From contig JAFLTW010000001.1 in the NCBI GenBank assembly GCA_022509085.1, positions 372,001 through 436,000 on the forward strand: DNA of 64,000 nucleotides, read 5' to 3'. A program made the translations under genes and the position numbers. Source of the DNA: Muribaculaceae bacterium (GTDB lineage Bacteria; Bacteroidota; Bacteroidia; Bacteroidales; Muribaculaceae). Below are positions 49,579-58,900 of this stretch, piece after piece. How positions within the stretch are numbered: the first letter of the stretch is position 1; each line of letters opens with the position of its first letter. The notes beneath the pieces were generated by a model. The model was not told the origin of the DNA. It made no database searches and was given only the letters and a program-made list of their open reading frames with translations.

Positions 49579-51615
49579 ATGTCAACTGGTAAAATTGGAG
49601 TTACTACCGAGAATATCTTCCCGGTAATCAAGAAATTCCTCTATAGCGACCACGAAATATTCCTGCGCGAACTCGTGGCCAACGCAATCGACGCAACTCA
49701 GAAACTGAAGACTCTCGCTGCTTTCGGCGACTTTAAAGGCGAACTCGGCGAAATGAATGTGAAGGTAGCCATCGATAAGGATAAGGGCACCCTCACTGTC
49801 TCCGACCACGGTATCGGCATGGATGCCGAAGATATCGACAAATACATCAACCAGATTGCCTTTTCCGGTGCAGAGGAGTTCCTCGCCAAGTATAAGGATA
49901 CAGCCAACAGCATTATCGGCCATTTCGGTCTTGGGTTCTACTCTGCTTTCATGGTGTCCAAGAAGGTCGTGATCCGCTCTCTCAGTTATAAGGAGGGCGC
50001 TAAGGCCGTGCAATGGGAATGCGACGGCAGCCCCGAATATACTCTTACCGAAATCGATAAGGCAGACCGCGGCACCGACGTGATCCTCTATATCGACGAT
50101 GACGACAAGCAGTTTCTCGAGCAGAACCGTATCGACGAACTCCTCAAGAAATATTGTCGCTTCCTCCCCGTCCCCGTTATAAGCGGGAAGGAACAGGAGT
50201 GGAAAGACGGCAAGATGGTGGATACCGACAAAGACCGTGTAATCAATGCCACTGAGCCGCTCTGGACAAAGAAACCGGCCGACCTTACCGACGAAGACTA
50301 TATACGCTTCTACCATGAGCTGATGCCCGGTAACGAGGACCCCATGTTCTGGATTCATCTCAATGTCGACTATCCCTTCAACCTTACGGGTATCCTTTAT
50401 TTCCCGAAGATCAAGAATAATTTCGACATCCGCAAAAACCGCATCCAGCTCTATTGCAACCAGGTCTATGTCACCGACCAGGTGGAGGGAGTGGTTCCGG
50501 AGTTCATGACCATCATGGAGGGCGTTATCGACTCTCCTGACATCCCTCTCAACGTGTCGCGCTCCTACCTTCAGGCCGACCGTCAGGTGAAGCAGATTTC
50601 CGGCTACATCTCAAAAAAGGTGGCCGAGAAACTCGACACTCTCTTCACGGAGCAACCCCGCGAGTTTGAGAAGAAATGGGACGACATTTCCATCTTCATC
50701 ACCTTCGGTATGCTTACTGACGAGAAGTTCTACGATGCTGCCAGGAAATTCTACCTCGTAAAGGATGTGGAAGGCAAGTATTTCACACTCGAAGACTACC
50801 GCAAGCTTATCGAGCCCGAGCAGACCGACAAGGACGGCAACGTGATATATCTCTACACCACCGACCCCACGGCGCAGTATTCCTACATCAAGGCCGTGCA
50901 GGAGAAAGGTTACAGTGTGCTCGACATGCAGGGCCAGCTCGACGGCCATCTGATGCAGCTCCTGGAGTCGAAGCTCGACAAGACCCGCTTCGTGCGTGTC
51001 GACTCCGATATCCCCGAACGCCTCATCGTGAAGAAAGACGCTGCCCAAGCCGACCTCTCGCCCCTCGAGGCCGATATCCTTTCCGGCATCTTCCGTGCCT
51101 GCATTCCGGAGGTTGAACATGCCAACTTCATTGTGGAATACCAGGCTCTCTCTCCCTCCGACGCACCCGCTACAGTGACTCAGAATGAGTTTATGCGCCG
51201 TATGAAGGATATGGCAGCCATGCAACCCGGCGGCGGTATGTTCGGTGATATGCCAGACTCTTACGCCATCGTGGTCAATACGGCCCAGCCCGCCGTCAAG
51301 AAGATGCTTGGCGAAGCAGTAAGCGCCCTTGAAGGCAGCGTGAAACCTCTCCGCGACGACATCGACCGTCTGAACACCGAGATTTCCGACGCCCGCAAGG
51401 CTGCCTCGGAGAAGAAGGAGTCTGTACCGGCAGAGGTCGTATCTAAGGAGAATGAGGTAGCCGACCTCCGTAATAAGAAAGAGTCGCTCGTAGACGAGTG
51501 GGCCAAGAAACAACCCGTAATCGGACAGATTATCGACCTGGCCCTCCTTCAGAGCAATCTTCTTAAAGGTCAGTCCCTCTCGGAATTTATCCGGAGGTCA
51601 ATATCCCTACTGTAA
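49579..51615 (+). CDS. htpG: Molecular chaperone HtpG (Hsp90)
   Basis: ATP-dependent cytoplasmic chaperone. The 678-residue sequence shows the GHKL ATP site: ELVANAIDATQKL (helix with E and N), DHGIGM and GHFGLGFYSAF. Middle and C-terminal dimerisation domains follow. The length is the Bacteroidota norm, slightly longer than E. coli (624) because of a charged C-terminal coiled region (about 585-645). Monocistronic by position. Confidence 0.97.
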   Translation: MSTGKIGVTTENIFPVIKKFLYSDHEIFLRELVANAIDATQKLKTLAAFGDFKGELGEMNVKVAIDKDKGTLTVSDHGIGMDAEDIDKYINQIAFSGAEEFLAKYKDTANSIIGHFGLGFYSAFMVSKKVVIRSLSYKEGAKAVQWECDGSPEYTLTEIDKADRGTDVILYIDDDDKQFLEQNRIDELLKKYCRFLPVPVISGKEQEWKDGKMVDTDKDRVINATEPLWTKKPADLTDEDYIRFYHELMPGNEDPMFWIHLNVDYPFNLTGILYFPKIKNNFDIRKNRIQLYCNQVYVTDQVEGVVPEFMTIMEGVIDSPDIPLNVSRSYLQADRQVKQISGYISKKVAEKLDTLFTEQPREFEKKWDDISIFITFGMLTDEKFYDAARKFYLVKDVEGKYFTLEDYRKLIEPEQTDKDGNVIYLYTTDPTAQYSYIKAVQEKGYSVLDMQGQLDGHLMQLLESKLDKTRFVRVDSDIPERLIVKKDAAQADLSPLEADILSGIFRACIPEVEHANFIVEYQALSPSDAPATVTQNEFMRRMKDMAAMQPGGGMFGDMPDSYAIVVNTAQPAVKKMLGEAVSALEGSVKPLRDDIDRLNTEISDARKAASEKKESVPAEVVSKENEVADLRNKKESLVDEWAKKQPVIGQIIDLALLQSNLLKGQSLSEFIRRSISLL

Positions 51616-51632
51616 GATTCCGGTTTACGGAT

Positions 51633-52250
51633 TCAGCGTATAAAGTTGGTGCGGGCGCCCTTTTCCGGCGTCGGCACCTCTTCTTTTTTGGCGGCTATCG
51701 CCTTCAGCAGGAATGCGTAGTTGCGGCCAAGATTCCGCATTGTCTGCAAGCCTTCGGCATCCTGTTCCACTTCCTCGGGTGTATTCCCGTGCACCTCGTT
51801 CCAATAGGTACTTGAGACTACCGGCATACCGCTGATCGTGAAGTATTTATTAATGTCGTCAAAGGCACTTGTAGACCCTCCTCTGCGCGAAGAAACCACC
51901 GTGGCTCCGAGCTTCATCGTCTTGTCGAAAGCACGCACGCTGCTGTAGAAGAGCCTGTCGAGAAAGGCGTGCAACTGTCCGTTGGGGCCTGCATAGTAGG
52001 TCGGCGTACCGACTATTATGCCGTCGGCCTCCTCGAATTTTGGCGCCGTCTCGTTCACCAGATCATTGAATACGCATTTATGGTGCTCGTAACAGTAATA
52101 ACATGCTATGCACCCTCTCAGGTCCTTTATACCTGCCTGCACCCATTCTGTCTCCACCCCGGCGGCATGCAGTTCTTTCTCAACTTCTTTCAATGCTCTT
52201 GCAGTGCAGCCTTCGGGATGCGGACTGCCATTTATCAGCAATACTTTCAT
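51633..52250 (-). CDS. Flavodoxin-fold NAD(P)H-dependent reductase / iron-sulfur flavoprotein
   Basis: The 205-residue protein begins with MKVLLINGSPHPEGCTARAL, the FMN-binding pattern of the NADPH-dependent FMN reductase group. A Cys pattern, CIACYYCYEHHKC (47-59), is as in iron-sulfur flavoproteins, and the flavin loop GTPTYYAGPNGQLHAF follows. It probably reduces quinones, flavins or small thiols in the cytoplasm. The natural substrate is unknown. It is convergent with htpG (17 bases) and divergent from the susC operon. Confidence 0.9.
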   Translation of the reverse strand: MKVLLINGSPHPEGCTARALKEVEKELHAAGVETEWVQAGIKDLRGCIACYYCYEHHKCVFNDLVNETAPKFEEADGIIVGTPTYYAGPNGQLHAFLDRLFYSSVRAFDKTMKLGATVVSSRRGGSTSAFDDINKYFTISGMPVVSSTYWNEVHGNTPEEVEQDAEGLQTMRNLGRNYAFLLKAIAAKKEEVPTPEKGARTNFIR

Positions 52251-52389
52251 GATTTATTTGTTGTTATTGTTTGGTCCTTTTCTGTCTTAATCTTTCAAGG
52301 CCATCGGGCCTATTGATTTAACAATTCTTCTCCCGCCTTTGTTCCGTAGCTCAATTTTCTTCTATTTTGAGTCGTTATTGCCGAAAATA

Positions 52390-52421
52390 TTTTGGCAATT
52401 CCGTATTTTTATTTAATTTTG
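52390..52421 (+). promoter_or_regulatory. Promoter of the susCD operon
   Basis: TTTTGG (52390-52395) and TAATTTTG (52414-52421), 18 bases apart. Confidence 0.7.
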
Positions 52422-52435
52422 TATTGAAAATACGG
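52401..52435. promoter_or_regulatory. Inverted repeat spanning the susC -7 box
   Basis: CCGTATTTT (52401-52409) and AAAATACGG (52427-52435) are perfect 9-bp arms with a 17-base centre containing the -7 box and the likely start site. The layout is that of an operator that would block polymerase. Confidence 0.55.
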
Positions 52436-52482
52436 GCAGAAAAGTGTTTGTGCAAATTCTTTTCCGCCGTAATATCCTTTTT

Positions 52483-55401
52483 ATGAAAAAATTTTTTATC
52501 TCGTTTTTTACCATTTCTTTTTCATTTTTTTCGGGCTTTTCACAGTCTTCCCCGGAATCGGATTCTCCCCCCGAACCTACTGACTCCATAGCCTCCGAAC
52601 AGCGTACGGATCTTGACGAAGTGGTGGTTGTAGGCTACGGCACACAGCGTAAAACGGATCTTACAGGCTCGGTAAGTTCGCTTGATTCCTCTTCTCTTGC
52701 CGACCGCCCTATTACCAATGTCACCAATGCTCTCGCAGGTCTCGCTCCGGGTCTTACCGTAACCAATTCCGGGGGTAACACTCCCGGCTATGAGTCGCAG
52801 ACCATCCGCATACGCGGACAGGGCACCCTCAACGATGCCTCCCCCCTCGTGGTGGTCGACGGTGTCTCGGGCGTCTCCCTCAGCGATATCAACCCCTCCG
52901 ACATAGAGAGCATCTCCATCCTTAAGGATGCCGCCTCGGCGGCAATCTACGGCTCCCGCGGAGCCAACGGCGTAATCCTGGTCAATACCAAGACCGGAGT
53001 TCCGGGTAGAACGCGCGTAACCTACAGCGGGAATGTCTCCTTCGAGACTGTGGCCAAACGTCTGAGTCTCGTCACAGACTATGCCGATTTCATGGAGATC
53101 CAGAACGCGGCCCTTGCCATCAACGGGCAGGCTCCCCGTTTCTCTCAGGAGAAAATCAATGAATGGAGAGCCGACGCCGGGCGTAACCCCACTGTCTACC
53201 CCAACACCGACTGGCAAGACCATATCTACCGCAACCCATCCGTGGTGCAAAACCACAACCTGTCCGTCGTGGGTGGAAACTCCGGTGTGCGCTACAACCT
53301 CTCGCTCGGCTATATCGACAATCCGGGAATCCTTTACAACACCAACTACCAGCGCTATCAGATTCGCTCGAATGTGAATGTCAACGTTACCCACTGGCTC
53401 TCCGTAGGCATGAATATCTTCGGATACTACGACAAGAACAACCCCAATGCGGAGAATGCCACGGCCGGCGGTGACGTCATCTTCGGTTCCGGAGCGTTCA
53501 ACACCGTGCCCGGCATGACGCTCTACGACCCCGCCACGGGCTTCTACGGCGGCGTGCAGAACCCGGAGGAAGAGAATGTAAGCAATTTCAACCCCTACCG
53601 TCGTCAGTGGTTCTATAAGGACGCCTTCCCGGTGCGCACGTGGCGCGCAGTGGCCAAGTTTTTCGGTCGGCTTACCCCCATCCGCGGGCTCTCTATTGAG
53701 GGTTCCTACACCTACAACCACAGGAACCGTCACCGTGAGGAACATCTGATGGACCGCGACCTCTACCGCTTCACCCTCGACGGACCCGTACTGCTGCGTG
53801 AAGGGACAGTGCGCACCTACATACGCCGCTACGACTACCGCAACATCTACCGCACCTCCGAGATTCTGGCCCGCTACTCTTTCGACATCTCCCGGCTCGA
53901 GGCTTCCGTGATGGCAGGTTTCAGCCAGGAATACAATAAGCGCCAGGACGACTTCTTTATGAAATACGACCTTATCGACGAGTCACTCTCATCTCTCGAT
54001 GCAGCCGCCACCAACGGCAACATCACCGGCAACTATACGGAGTGGGCCATGCGCTCGTTTTTCGGCCGCGTCAACCTTGCCTGGGACGGCAAGTATCTCC
54101 TTGAGGCCAACTTCCGCGCCGACGGTTCCTCGCGTTTCGCTCCCTCAAAGCGCTGGGGCTACTTCCCCTCCGTCTCTGCGGGATGGCGCATCAGCGAGGA
54201 GAAGTTTATGCTCGACTCCCGCAACTGGCTCTCCAACCTTAAGGTGCGTGCCTCTTACGGCTCGCTCGGCAATAACGCCACCACTACATACTATATGTAT
54301 CAGTCGCTCTATTCCACGGCCAATGCCGTTATGGGCGGCCAGATTGCCGGTGGATTTGCTCAGGCAGTCCTCGCAAACCCCAATCTCACCTGGGAGAAGA
54401 CAAATATGGTGGATGTGGGCATCGACTTCGGCTTTTTCGACTCCCGCCTCTATGGTTCCATCGATTATTTCGATAAGCTTACGAGCGGCATCCTCATCTC
54501 TCTGCCCGCTCCTCTCGAACACGGCACCTCCACGGTGCCCAACCAGAATGCAGGCGAGGTGCGCAACCGCGGTGTCGACCTCAACATCGGCTGGGCCGAC
54601 CGAATTGGGCGCGTCTCCTATAGCGCGGGATTCAACATGAGCTATGTGAGAAACCGCGTGGAGAAGTTTCAGGGAGATGTCTCCTCCATCTCAGGAGTCT
54701 ATAAGATCCAGGAAGGCAAGCCCATAAACCAGCTATACGTGATGCATGTAGACCGCATTGTGCGCGATGCCGCCGACCTGGCCTATGTGGAGAGCCTCGC
54801 CAATGCCAATCCCGACTATTTCAACACATACGCAAGGCCCGAACTCGGCGACCTGCTCTTTGCCGACACCAACGGCGACGGGAAACTCGACGCGGACGAC
54901 CGTATCGAGATCGGACACGGCAACCTCCCGGCCTTTACCTATGGCGTGAATCTCGCGGCCTCATGGAACGGTTTCGACCTCATGCTCCTCTTCCAGGGAG
55001 TAGGCGATTATAAGGTCTACTACAACAACCAGGCCTTCCGCTTCGTCACGGTGATGGGGCAGTCGCTCAACAAGGAAATCACCGACAATGCCTGGACACC
55101 TCAAAATCCCTACAATTCCATCTATCCCGTGCTCCGCAACAACGCCAATGCGAAAAACAATGTGGCAAGCGATGCCCTGGTGTTCGACGGCTCCTATTTC
55201 CGCTGCAAGAACCTCCAGCTCGGCTATACATTGCCGCGTCGCATCACACGCAAGTTTTTCGTAGATGTACTGAAGTTTTACGTGAGTCTGGAAAATCTCT
55301 TTACCATAACCTCTTTCCCGGGTCTCGACCCCGAGGTAGGCGCTACGGTTGGCTATCCTGCCCTGCGCCAGTATTCTCTCGGTGTCGAACTCAGTTTCTA
55401 A
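52483..55401 (+). CDS. SusC/RagA-type TonB-dependent outer membrane transporter
   Basis: The start is ATG 52483 (MKKFFISFFTISFSFFSGFS, signal peptide about 1-21). The mature protein begins almost directly with the TonB-box-like TDLDEVVVVGYG (42-53), then the plug domain (about 57-170) and a 22-strand barrel. Most SusC proteins carry a carboxypeptidase-regulatory-like domain of about 80 residues before the TonB box; it is absent here, and an acidic Ser/Pro-rich linker of about 20 residues stands in its place. Imports a ligand, glycan or peptide, with the SusD partner in an energy-dependent way. 972 residues. Confidence 0.93.
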   Translation: MKKFFISFFTISFSFFSGFSQSSPESDSPPEPTDSIASEQRTDLDEVVVVGYGTQRKTDLTGSVSSLDSSSLADRPITNVTNALAGLAPGLTVTNSGGNTPGYESQTIRIRGQGTLNDASPLVVVDGVSGVSLSDINPSDIESISILKDAASAAIYGSRGANGVILVNTKTGVPGRTRVTYSGNVSFETVAKRLSLVTDYADFMEIQNAALAINGQAPRFSQEKINEWRADAGRNPTVYPNTDWQDHIYRNPSVVQNHNLSVVGGNSGVRYNLSLGYIDNPGILYNTNYQRYQIRSNVNVNVTHWLSVGMNIFGYYDKNNPNAENATAGGDVIFGSGAFNTVPGMTLYDPATGFYGGVQNPEEENVSNFNPYRRQWFYKDAFPVRTWRAVAKFFGRLTPIRGLSIEGSYTYNHRNRHREEHLMDRDLYRFTLDGPVLLREGTVRTYIRRYDYRNIYRTSEILARYSFDISRLEASVMAGFSQEYNKRQDDFFMKYDLIDESLSSLDAAATNGNITGNYTEWAMRSFFGRVNLAWDGKYLLEANFRADGSSRFAPSKRWGYFPSVSAGWRISEEKFMLDSRNWLSNLKVRASYGSLGNNATTTYYMYQSLYSTANAVMGGQIAGGFAQAVLANPNLTWEKTNMVDVGIDFGFFDSRLYGSIDYFDKLTSGILISLPAPLEHGTSTVPNQNAGEVRNRGVDLNIGWADRIGRVSYSAGFNMSYVRNRVEKFQGDVSSISGVYKIQEGKPINQLYVMHVDRIVRDAADLAYVESLANANPDYFNTYARPELGDLLFADTNGDGKLDADDRIEIGHGNLPAFTYGVNLAASWNGFDLMLLFQGVGDYKVYYNNQAFRFVTVMGQSLNKEITDNAWTPQNPYNSIYPVLRNNANAKNNVASDALVFDGSYFRCKNLQLGYTLPRRITRKFFVDVLKFYVSLENLFTITSFPGLDPEVGATVGYPALRQYSLGVELSF

Positions 55402-55414
55402 GTCCCCACCCTCT

Positions 55415-57151
55415 ATGAAGAAAATATACAGCAGCATTCTCTGCATCCTCGCTCTGGCTTTCGCCTCGTGCGAGAAACTCGACTTCGTGCCCTCCGACCA
55501 GCTTTCGGAGGAGACGTTCTGGCAAACCGAGGCGCACGCTCGCCAGGCCTCCATGGGGCTCTACAACGCCCTACGCCAGCCATGGTGTTTCGGCATGGAG
55601 TTCACTTTCGACATGTGTTCCGACCTAGCCGACGGTTCCTCGCCCTGGTCTGACGTGAGCAGGGGCACAGCCTTCGCCTCCAACAGCACGGGCGTGCAAA
55701 ACCATTGGCAGAATCTCTATGAACTTGTGCACCGCTGCAACACGGTGATCCGCAAAGTGCCGTCAATGCCGATAAGCCAGGCTACGATTACCGCCGTTGT
55801 CGGCGAGGCGCGTTTCCTTCGCGCGCTGGCCTATTTCCGCCTGCTCACGGCCTGGGGAGGGGTGCCTTACTACGACGAGTCGGTCGACATCAACCAGCAG
55901 TTCGCCTCCCTTTCGGCACCTCGCTGCGATACCGAAGAACTCCGCGGGCTTATCCTGGCCGACCTGGATGCCGCCGTGGAGGCGCTCCCCGTCAAGTGGG
56001 GCAGCGAGGACTCCGGACGGGCCACCAAAGGCGCGGCGCTTGCCCTGCGCGGAAAGGTTCACCTCTTTGCCGCCGACTGGCAGCGGGCGGCTGCCGATCT
56101 TGAGGAAGTGGTCTATGGCCACAACAACTCCTTTGGCTACTCTCTTCATCCCGACTATAACGACCTTTTCCGCCTATACAACGGCCGGACAAGCCCTGAG
56201 ATGATTTTCTCCATCCAGTCCATCGACGGCAATGTGGCCGGCTATGCTCTCGATATCGTTTCCTATTTCGGCAACAAGTCTACCCTGCGCCTTATCGCCT
56301 CCAACCGCATCGTACCCTCCGTTACGCTTGCAGATATGTATGAGAACGCCGACGGCTCCCCCTTTTCGTGGGACGACCTCTTCCCCGGTTTCAACGCCGG
56401 AGACCCGGACTTCCGCAGGGGTTTGCTTTCGGTGGCCATCAACCAGGAAAGCACGGAGATCACCTCCCTGCTCGATTGCGACACCACAAAGGTGATGGAT
56501 GCCTACCGGCTTCGCGACCCGCGGCTCAACCTCAACATCATCACTCCCTATTCGCGCTATCTGGGCTCCGACGCGGCCTCCAATCCTATGGAGAAGCAGT
56601 TTGTGCTGGCCGACGCCTCCAAGGGAGGCGCCCCTATGGAGGCCGCTGCGTTTATCCGCAACTCCGAAGGCTGGAATTCCTATTTCTGGCGCAAGTGGAT
56701 CCCTACGGGAAACCTCGATGGCTATTGGGGAGAATACACACGCACTCCCTATGAGTTCCCGCTGATACGCCTGGGCGACGTTATCCTGATGCTTGCGGAG
56801 GCATACAACGAACTGGGTGCGGTGGATAAGGCCGTGGCCGAACTCAACAAGGTGCGCGCCCGTGCCGGTATGCCTGAACTCAACTCGGGAGCACCCTGGC
56901 TTGCAGTATCCTCGCAAGAGGAGATGCGCCTGCGCATACGCCGCGAACGTGCCTTCGAGCTCTGCGGCGAGGGACAACGCTACTGGGACCTCCGGCGCTG
57001 GGGACTCCTCAAGGAATCGGTCAATGATGCCCGTGACATCTTCGGCAACCTGATGTATACACGCTCTTACCAACCCCGCCATGAGCTCTGGCCCATTCCT
57101 CTCGTGGAGTTGGACCGCAACCCTAACCTTGTGCAGAATCCCGGTTGGTAA
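55415..57151 (+). CDS. SusD/RagB-type substrate-binding lipoprotein
   Basis: The start is ATG 55415, 13 bases after susC; the frame is open further back only within susC. 578 residues with lipobox ALAFASC (C19), the N-terminal SusD-like region (EETFWQTEAHARQASMGLYN), the TPR-like helices (VVGEARFLRALAYFRLLTAW is the family hallmark near 130) and the C-terminal RagB domain ending RERAFELCGEGQRYWDLRRW. It caps the SusC barrel on the cell surface. No glycosidase, sulfatase, sensor or anti-sigma gene adjoins the pair, so the ligand cannot be deduced. Confidence 0.93.
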   Translation: MKKIYSSILCILALAFASCEKLDFVPSDQLSEETFWQTEAHARQASMGLYNALRQPWCFGMEFTFDMCSDLADGSSPWSDVSRGTAFASNSTGVQNHWQNLYELVHRCNTVIRKVPSMPISQATITAVVGEARFLRALAYFRLLTAWGGVPYYDESVDINQQFASLSAPRCDTEELRGLILADLDAAVEALPVKWGSEDSGRATKGAALALRGKVHLFAADWQRAAADLEEVVYGHNNSFGYSLHPDYNDLFRLYNGRTSPEMIFSIQSIDGNVAGYALDIVSYFGNKSTLRLIASNRIVPSVTLADMYENADGSPFSWDDLFPGFNAGDPDFRRGLLSVAINQESTEITSLLDCDTTKVMDAYRLRDPRLNLNIITPYSRYLGSDAASNPMEKQFVLADASKGGAPMEAAAFIRNSEGWNSYFWRKWIPTGNLDGYWGEYTRTPYEFPLIRLGDVILMLAEAYNELGAVDKAVAELNKVRARAGMPELNSGAPWLAVSSQEEMRLRIRRERAFELCGEGQRYWDLRRWGLLKESVNDARDIFGNLMYTRSYQPRHELWPIPLVELDRNPNLVQNPGW

Positions 57152-57175
57152 TCCCGTATTTTTACATTAAATTTG
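57145..57175 (+). promoter_or_regulatory. Promoter of the iron alcohol dehydrogenase gene
   Basis: TTGG (57145-57148) overlaps the last codons of susD; 19 bases later TAAATTTG (57168-57175). Confidence 0.7.
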
Positions 57176-57238
57176 CAACGGAAATAATTTTTGACTCTCA
57201 ATCCGGAACGATAAACCCAATACTATAAACCATCAGAT

Positions 57239-58408
57239 ATGTTAGGCAATTTCATCTACTACAATCCTACGAAACTCTATTTCGGCAACCAGGCGGCTGA
57301 AAATCTCGTCAACGCTATCTCCGGCTACGGCAAGAAGGTGCTCCTTGTCTACGGCGGCGGCTCGATCAAGACCAACGGGATATACGACACCGTAGTCAAC
57401 GCGCTCAAGGCCGCAGGTAAAGACTTTACGGAGGTTTCCGGCGTCATGCCCAACCCGACCCTTGAGAAGGTGAAGGAGGGTGTGGCAGTGGCCCGCTCCT
57501 GCGATGCCGACCTCATACTGGCAGTAGGCGGCGGCTCTACAATCGACTATGCGAAGGCCGTCTCCGCCTCCACATGGTATGACGGCGATGCCTGGGAAAA
57601 TTTCTGGGTGAAGCAGAACGAGCCCGCTCCCGACCAGCGTATCATCCCTGTCGGTGCTGTCCTTACCCTCTCAGGAACCGGCTCCGAGATGAACGGCGGC
57701 TCCGTAATCACCGATGAGGAGACGAAGATGAAGCTGGGCAAGGTGTTCGGCTACCGTCTCTATCCGCAGTTTGCCATCCTCAACCCCGAGTTCACCTTCT
57801 CGCTGCCAAAAAACCAGATGGTGGCCGGCATGTTCGACATCATGAGCCATATCCTGGAGCAGTATTTCTCGGGCGACGATGACTCCACATCCGACTATAT
57901 CTCCGAAGGTCTCATGCGCTCGCTTATCGCGTCAAGCCGCGTGGCCATCAAAGATCCGAAAAACTATGAGGCCCGCTCCAACATCATGTGGATTGCCACA
58001 TGGGCGCTCAATACGCTCATCGGTAAGGGCAAGACCCAAGACTGGGAGGTGCATATGATTGCCCATGCCATCGGGGCCTACACCCACGCAACCCACGGCA
58101 TGGCTCTCGCAGGAGTCTCCGGTGCCTACTATAAGTTTATCATGAAGGCCGCCCAGGCGCGTCTGGCACGCTTTGCCCGCGTGGTATGGGATGTGCCTGC
58201 CGACGGGAAGACGGAAGAAGACCTTGCTGCTGCAGGTGTTGCTGCTCTCGAGGCCTGGATCAAGGAAATCGGAGCCGCTTCCAACATCTCCGTGCTGGGT
58301 GTGACGGAGGATATGATTGAAGACATCGCCAACGCCACACTCCTGGGCGGCGGCTATAAGACGCTGACCCGCGACGACGTCATACAAATTCTGAAGGCAT
58401 CCTTATAA
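57239..58408 (+). CDS. Iron-containing alcohol dehydrogenase (YqhD/BdhA group)
   Basis: The 389-residue enzyme reduces aldehydes to alcohols with NAD(P)H. Nucleotide loop GGGS at 97-100 and the metal ligands D200, H204, H276 and H286 (FDIMSH, IAH, THG) fit group III alcohol dehydrogenases. GTGSEMNGG is the conserved middle motif. YqhD-like members act on butanal, methylglyoxal-derived or lipid aldehydes using NADPH; the true substrate here is open. Own promoter. The TAA stop lies in the centre of the palindromic terminator at 58393-58418. Confidence 0.93.
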   Translation: MLGNFIYYNPTKLYFGNQAAENLVNAISGYGKKVLLVYGGGSIKTNGIYDTVVNALKAAGKDFTEVSGVMPNPTLEKVKEGVAVARSCDADLILAVGGGSTIDYAKAVSASTWYDGDAWENFWVKQNEPAPDQRIIPVGAVLTLSGTGSEMNGGSVITDEETKMKLGKVFGYRLYPQFAILNPEFTFSLPKNQMVAGMFDIMSHILEQYFSGDDDSTSDYISEGLMRSLIASSRVAIKDPKNYEARSNIMWIATWALNTLIGKGKTQDWEVHMIAHAIGAYTHATHGMALAGVSGAYYKFIMKAAQARLARFARVVWDVPADGKTEEDLAAAGVAALEAWIKEIGAASNISVLGVTEDMIEDIANATLLGGGYKTLTRDDVIQILKASL

Positions 58409-58418
58409 GGATGCCTTC
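58393..58418. terminator. Palindromic terminator with the adh stop codon in its centre
   Basis: GAAGGCATCCTTA and TAAGGATGCCTTC form a 26-base perfect palindrome followed by TTCTTCTTTT; the TAA stop is at 58406-58408. It also lies 16 bases behind the end of the convergent DUF5606 gene. Confidence 0.85.
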
Positions 58419-58433
58419 TTCTTTTAACCGTCG

Positions 58434-58874
58434 TTAATCTTTCTTTTCTTCCTTCTCTTCTTTTTCCTCTTTCTCCTCTTTCTCCTCTTCCTTGGTGAAG
58501 CGAGTCATGCCGGAGCCAAGCAGGATGTTATACCAGTTGAAGAGCTTCTTGATATCGGAGTCGTGCACCCTCTCCTCGTCATAGTCGGGAAGGATGGCGG
58601 CGAAGGTCTCGCGCAGCTTGGCTCCGTCGAGTGCCTTTACGTCTACCGGTTTACCGTCCTGGTAGGCATAGGTGAGGTCGAGGATCTCGCCCAGAGGTTT
58701 GTCGTCGCCACGGGTATACATGGCGATGTCGGCCAACGAAACGATCTTGTCGCGCTCCAAGGCCGGGAAGCGCTTGCCTGTAGTTACGTCTTCTACGATG
58801 ATGCGCCTGTTGCCGTGGCCTATCATCTTGAACAGTCCGGCTTTGCCGGTAATCGAAATTATCTCTCTTAACAT
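58434..58874 (-). CDS. DUF5606 protein
   Basis: 146 residues, soluble. The DUF5606 domain (about 1-125) begins MLREIISITGKAGLFKM, the family start; it has an SH3-like beta N-terminus and a helical part. The tail (126-146) is an acidic-basic low-complexity run of repeated KEE units. DUF5606 is restricted to Bacteroidota and its function is not known; it is commonly found next to coaE as here (26 bases). The low-complexity end is encoded by a tct-rich simple repeat on the plus strand, a site prone to slippage. Confidence 0.9.
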   Translation of the reverse strand: MLREIISITGKAGLFKMIGHGNRRIIVEDVTTGKRFPALERDKIVSLADIAMYTRGDDKPLGEILDLTYAYQDGKPVDVKALDGAKLRETFAAILPDYDEERVHDSDIKKLFNWYNILLGSGMTRFTKEEEKEEKEEKEEKEEKKD

Positions 58875-58900
58875 ATCTGTTTAATATTTTGATTTTATCC

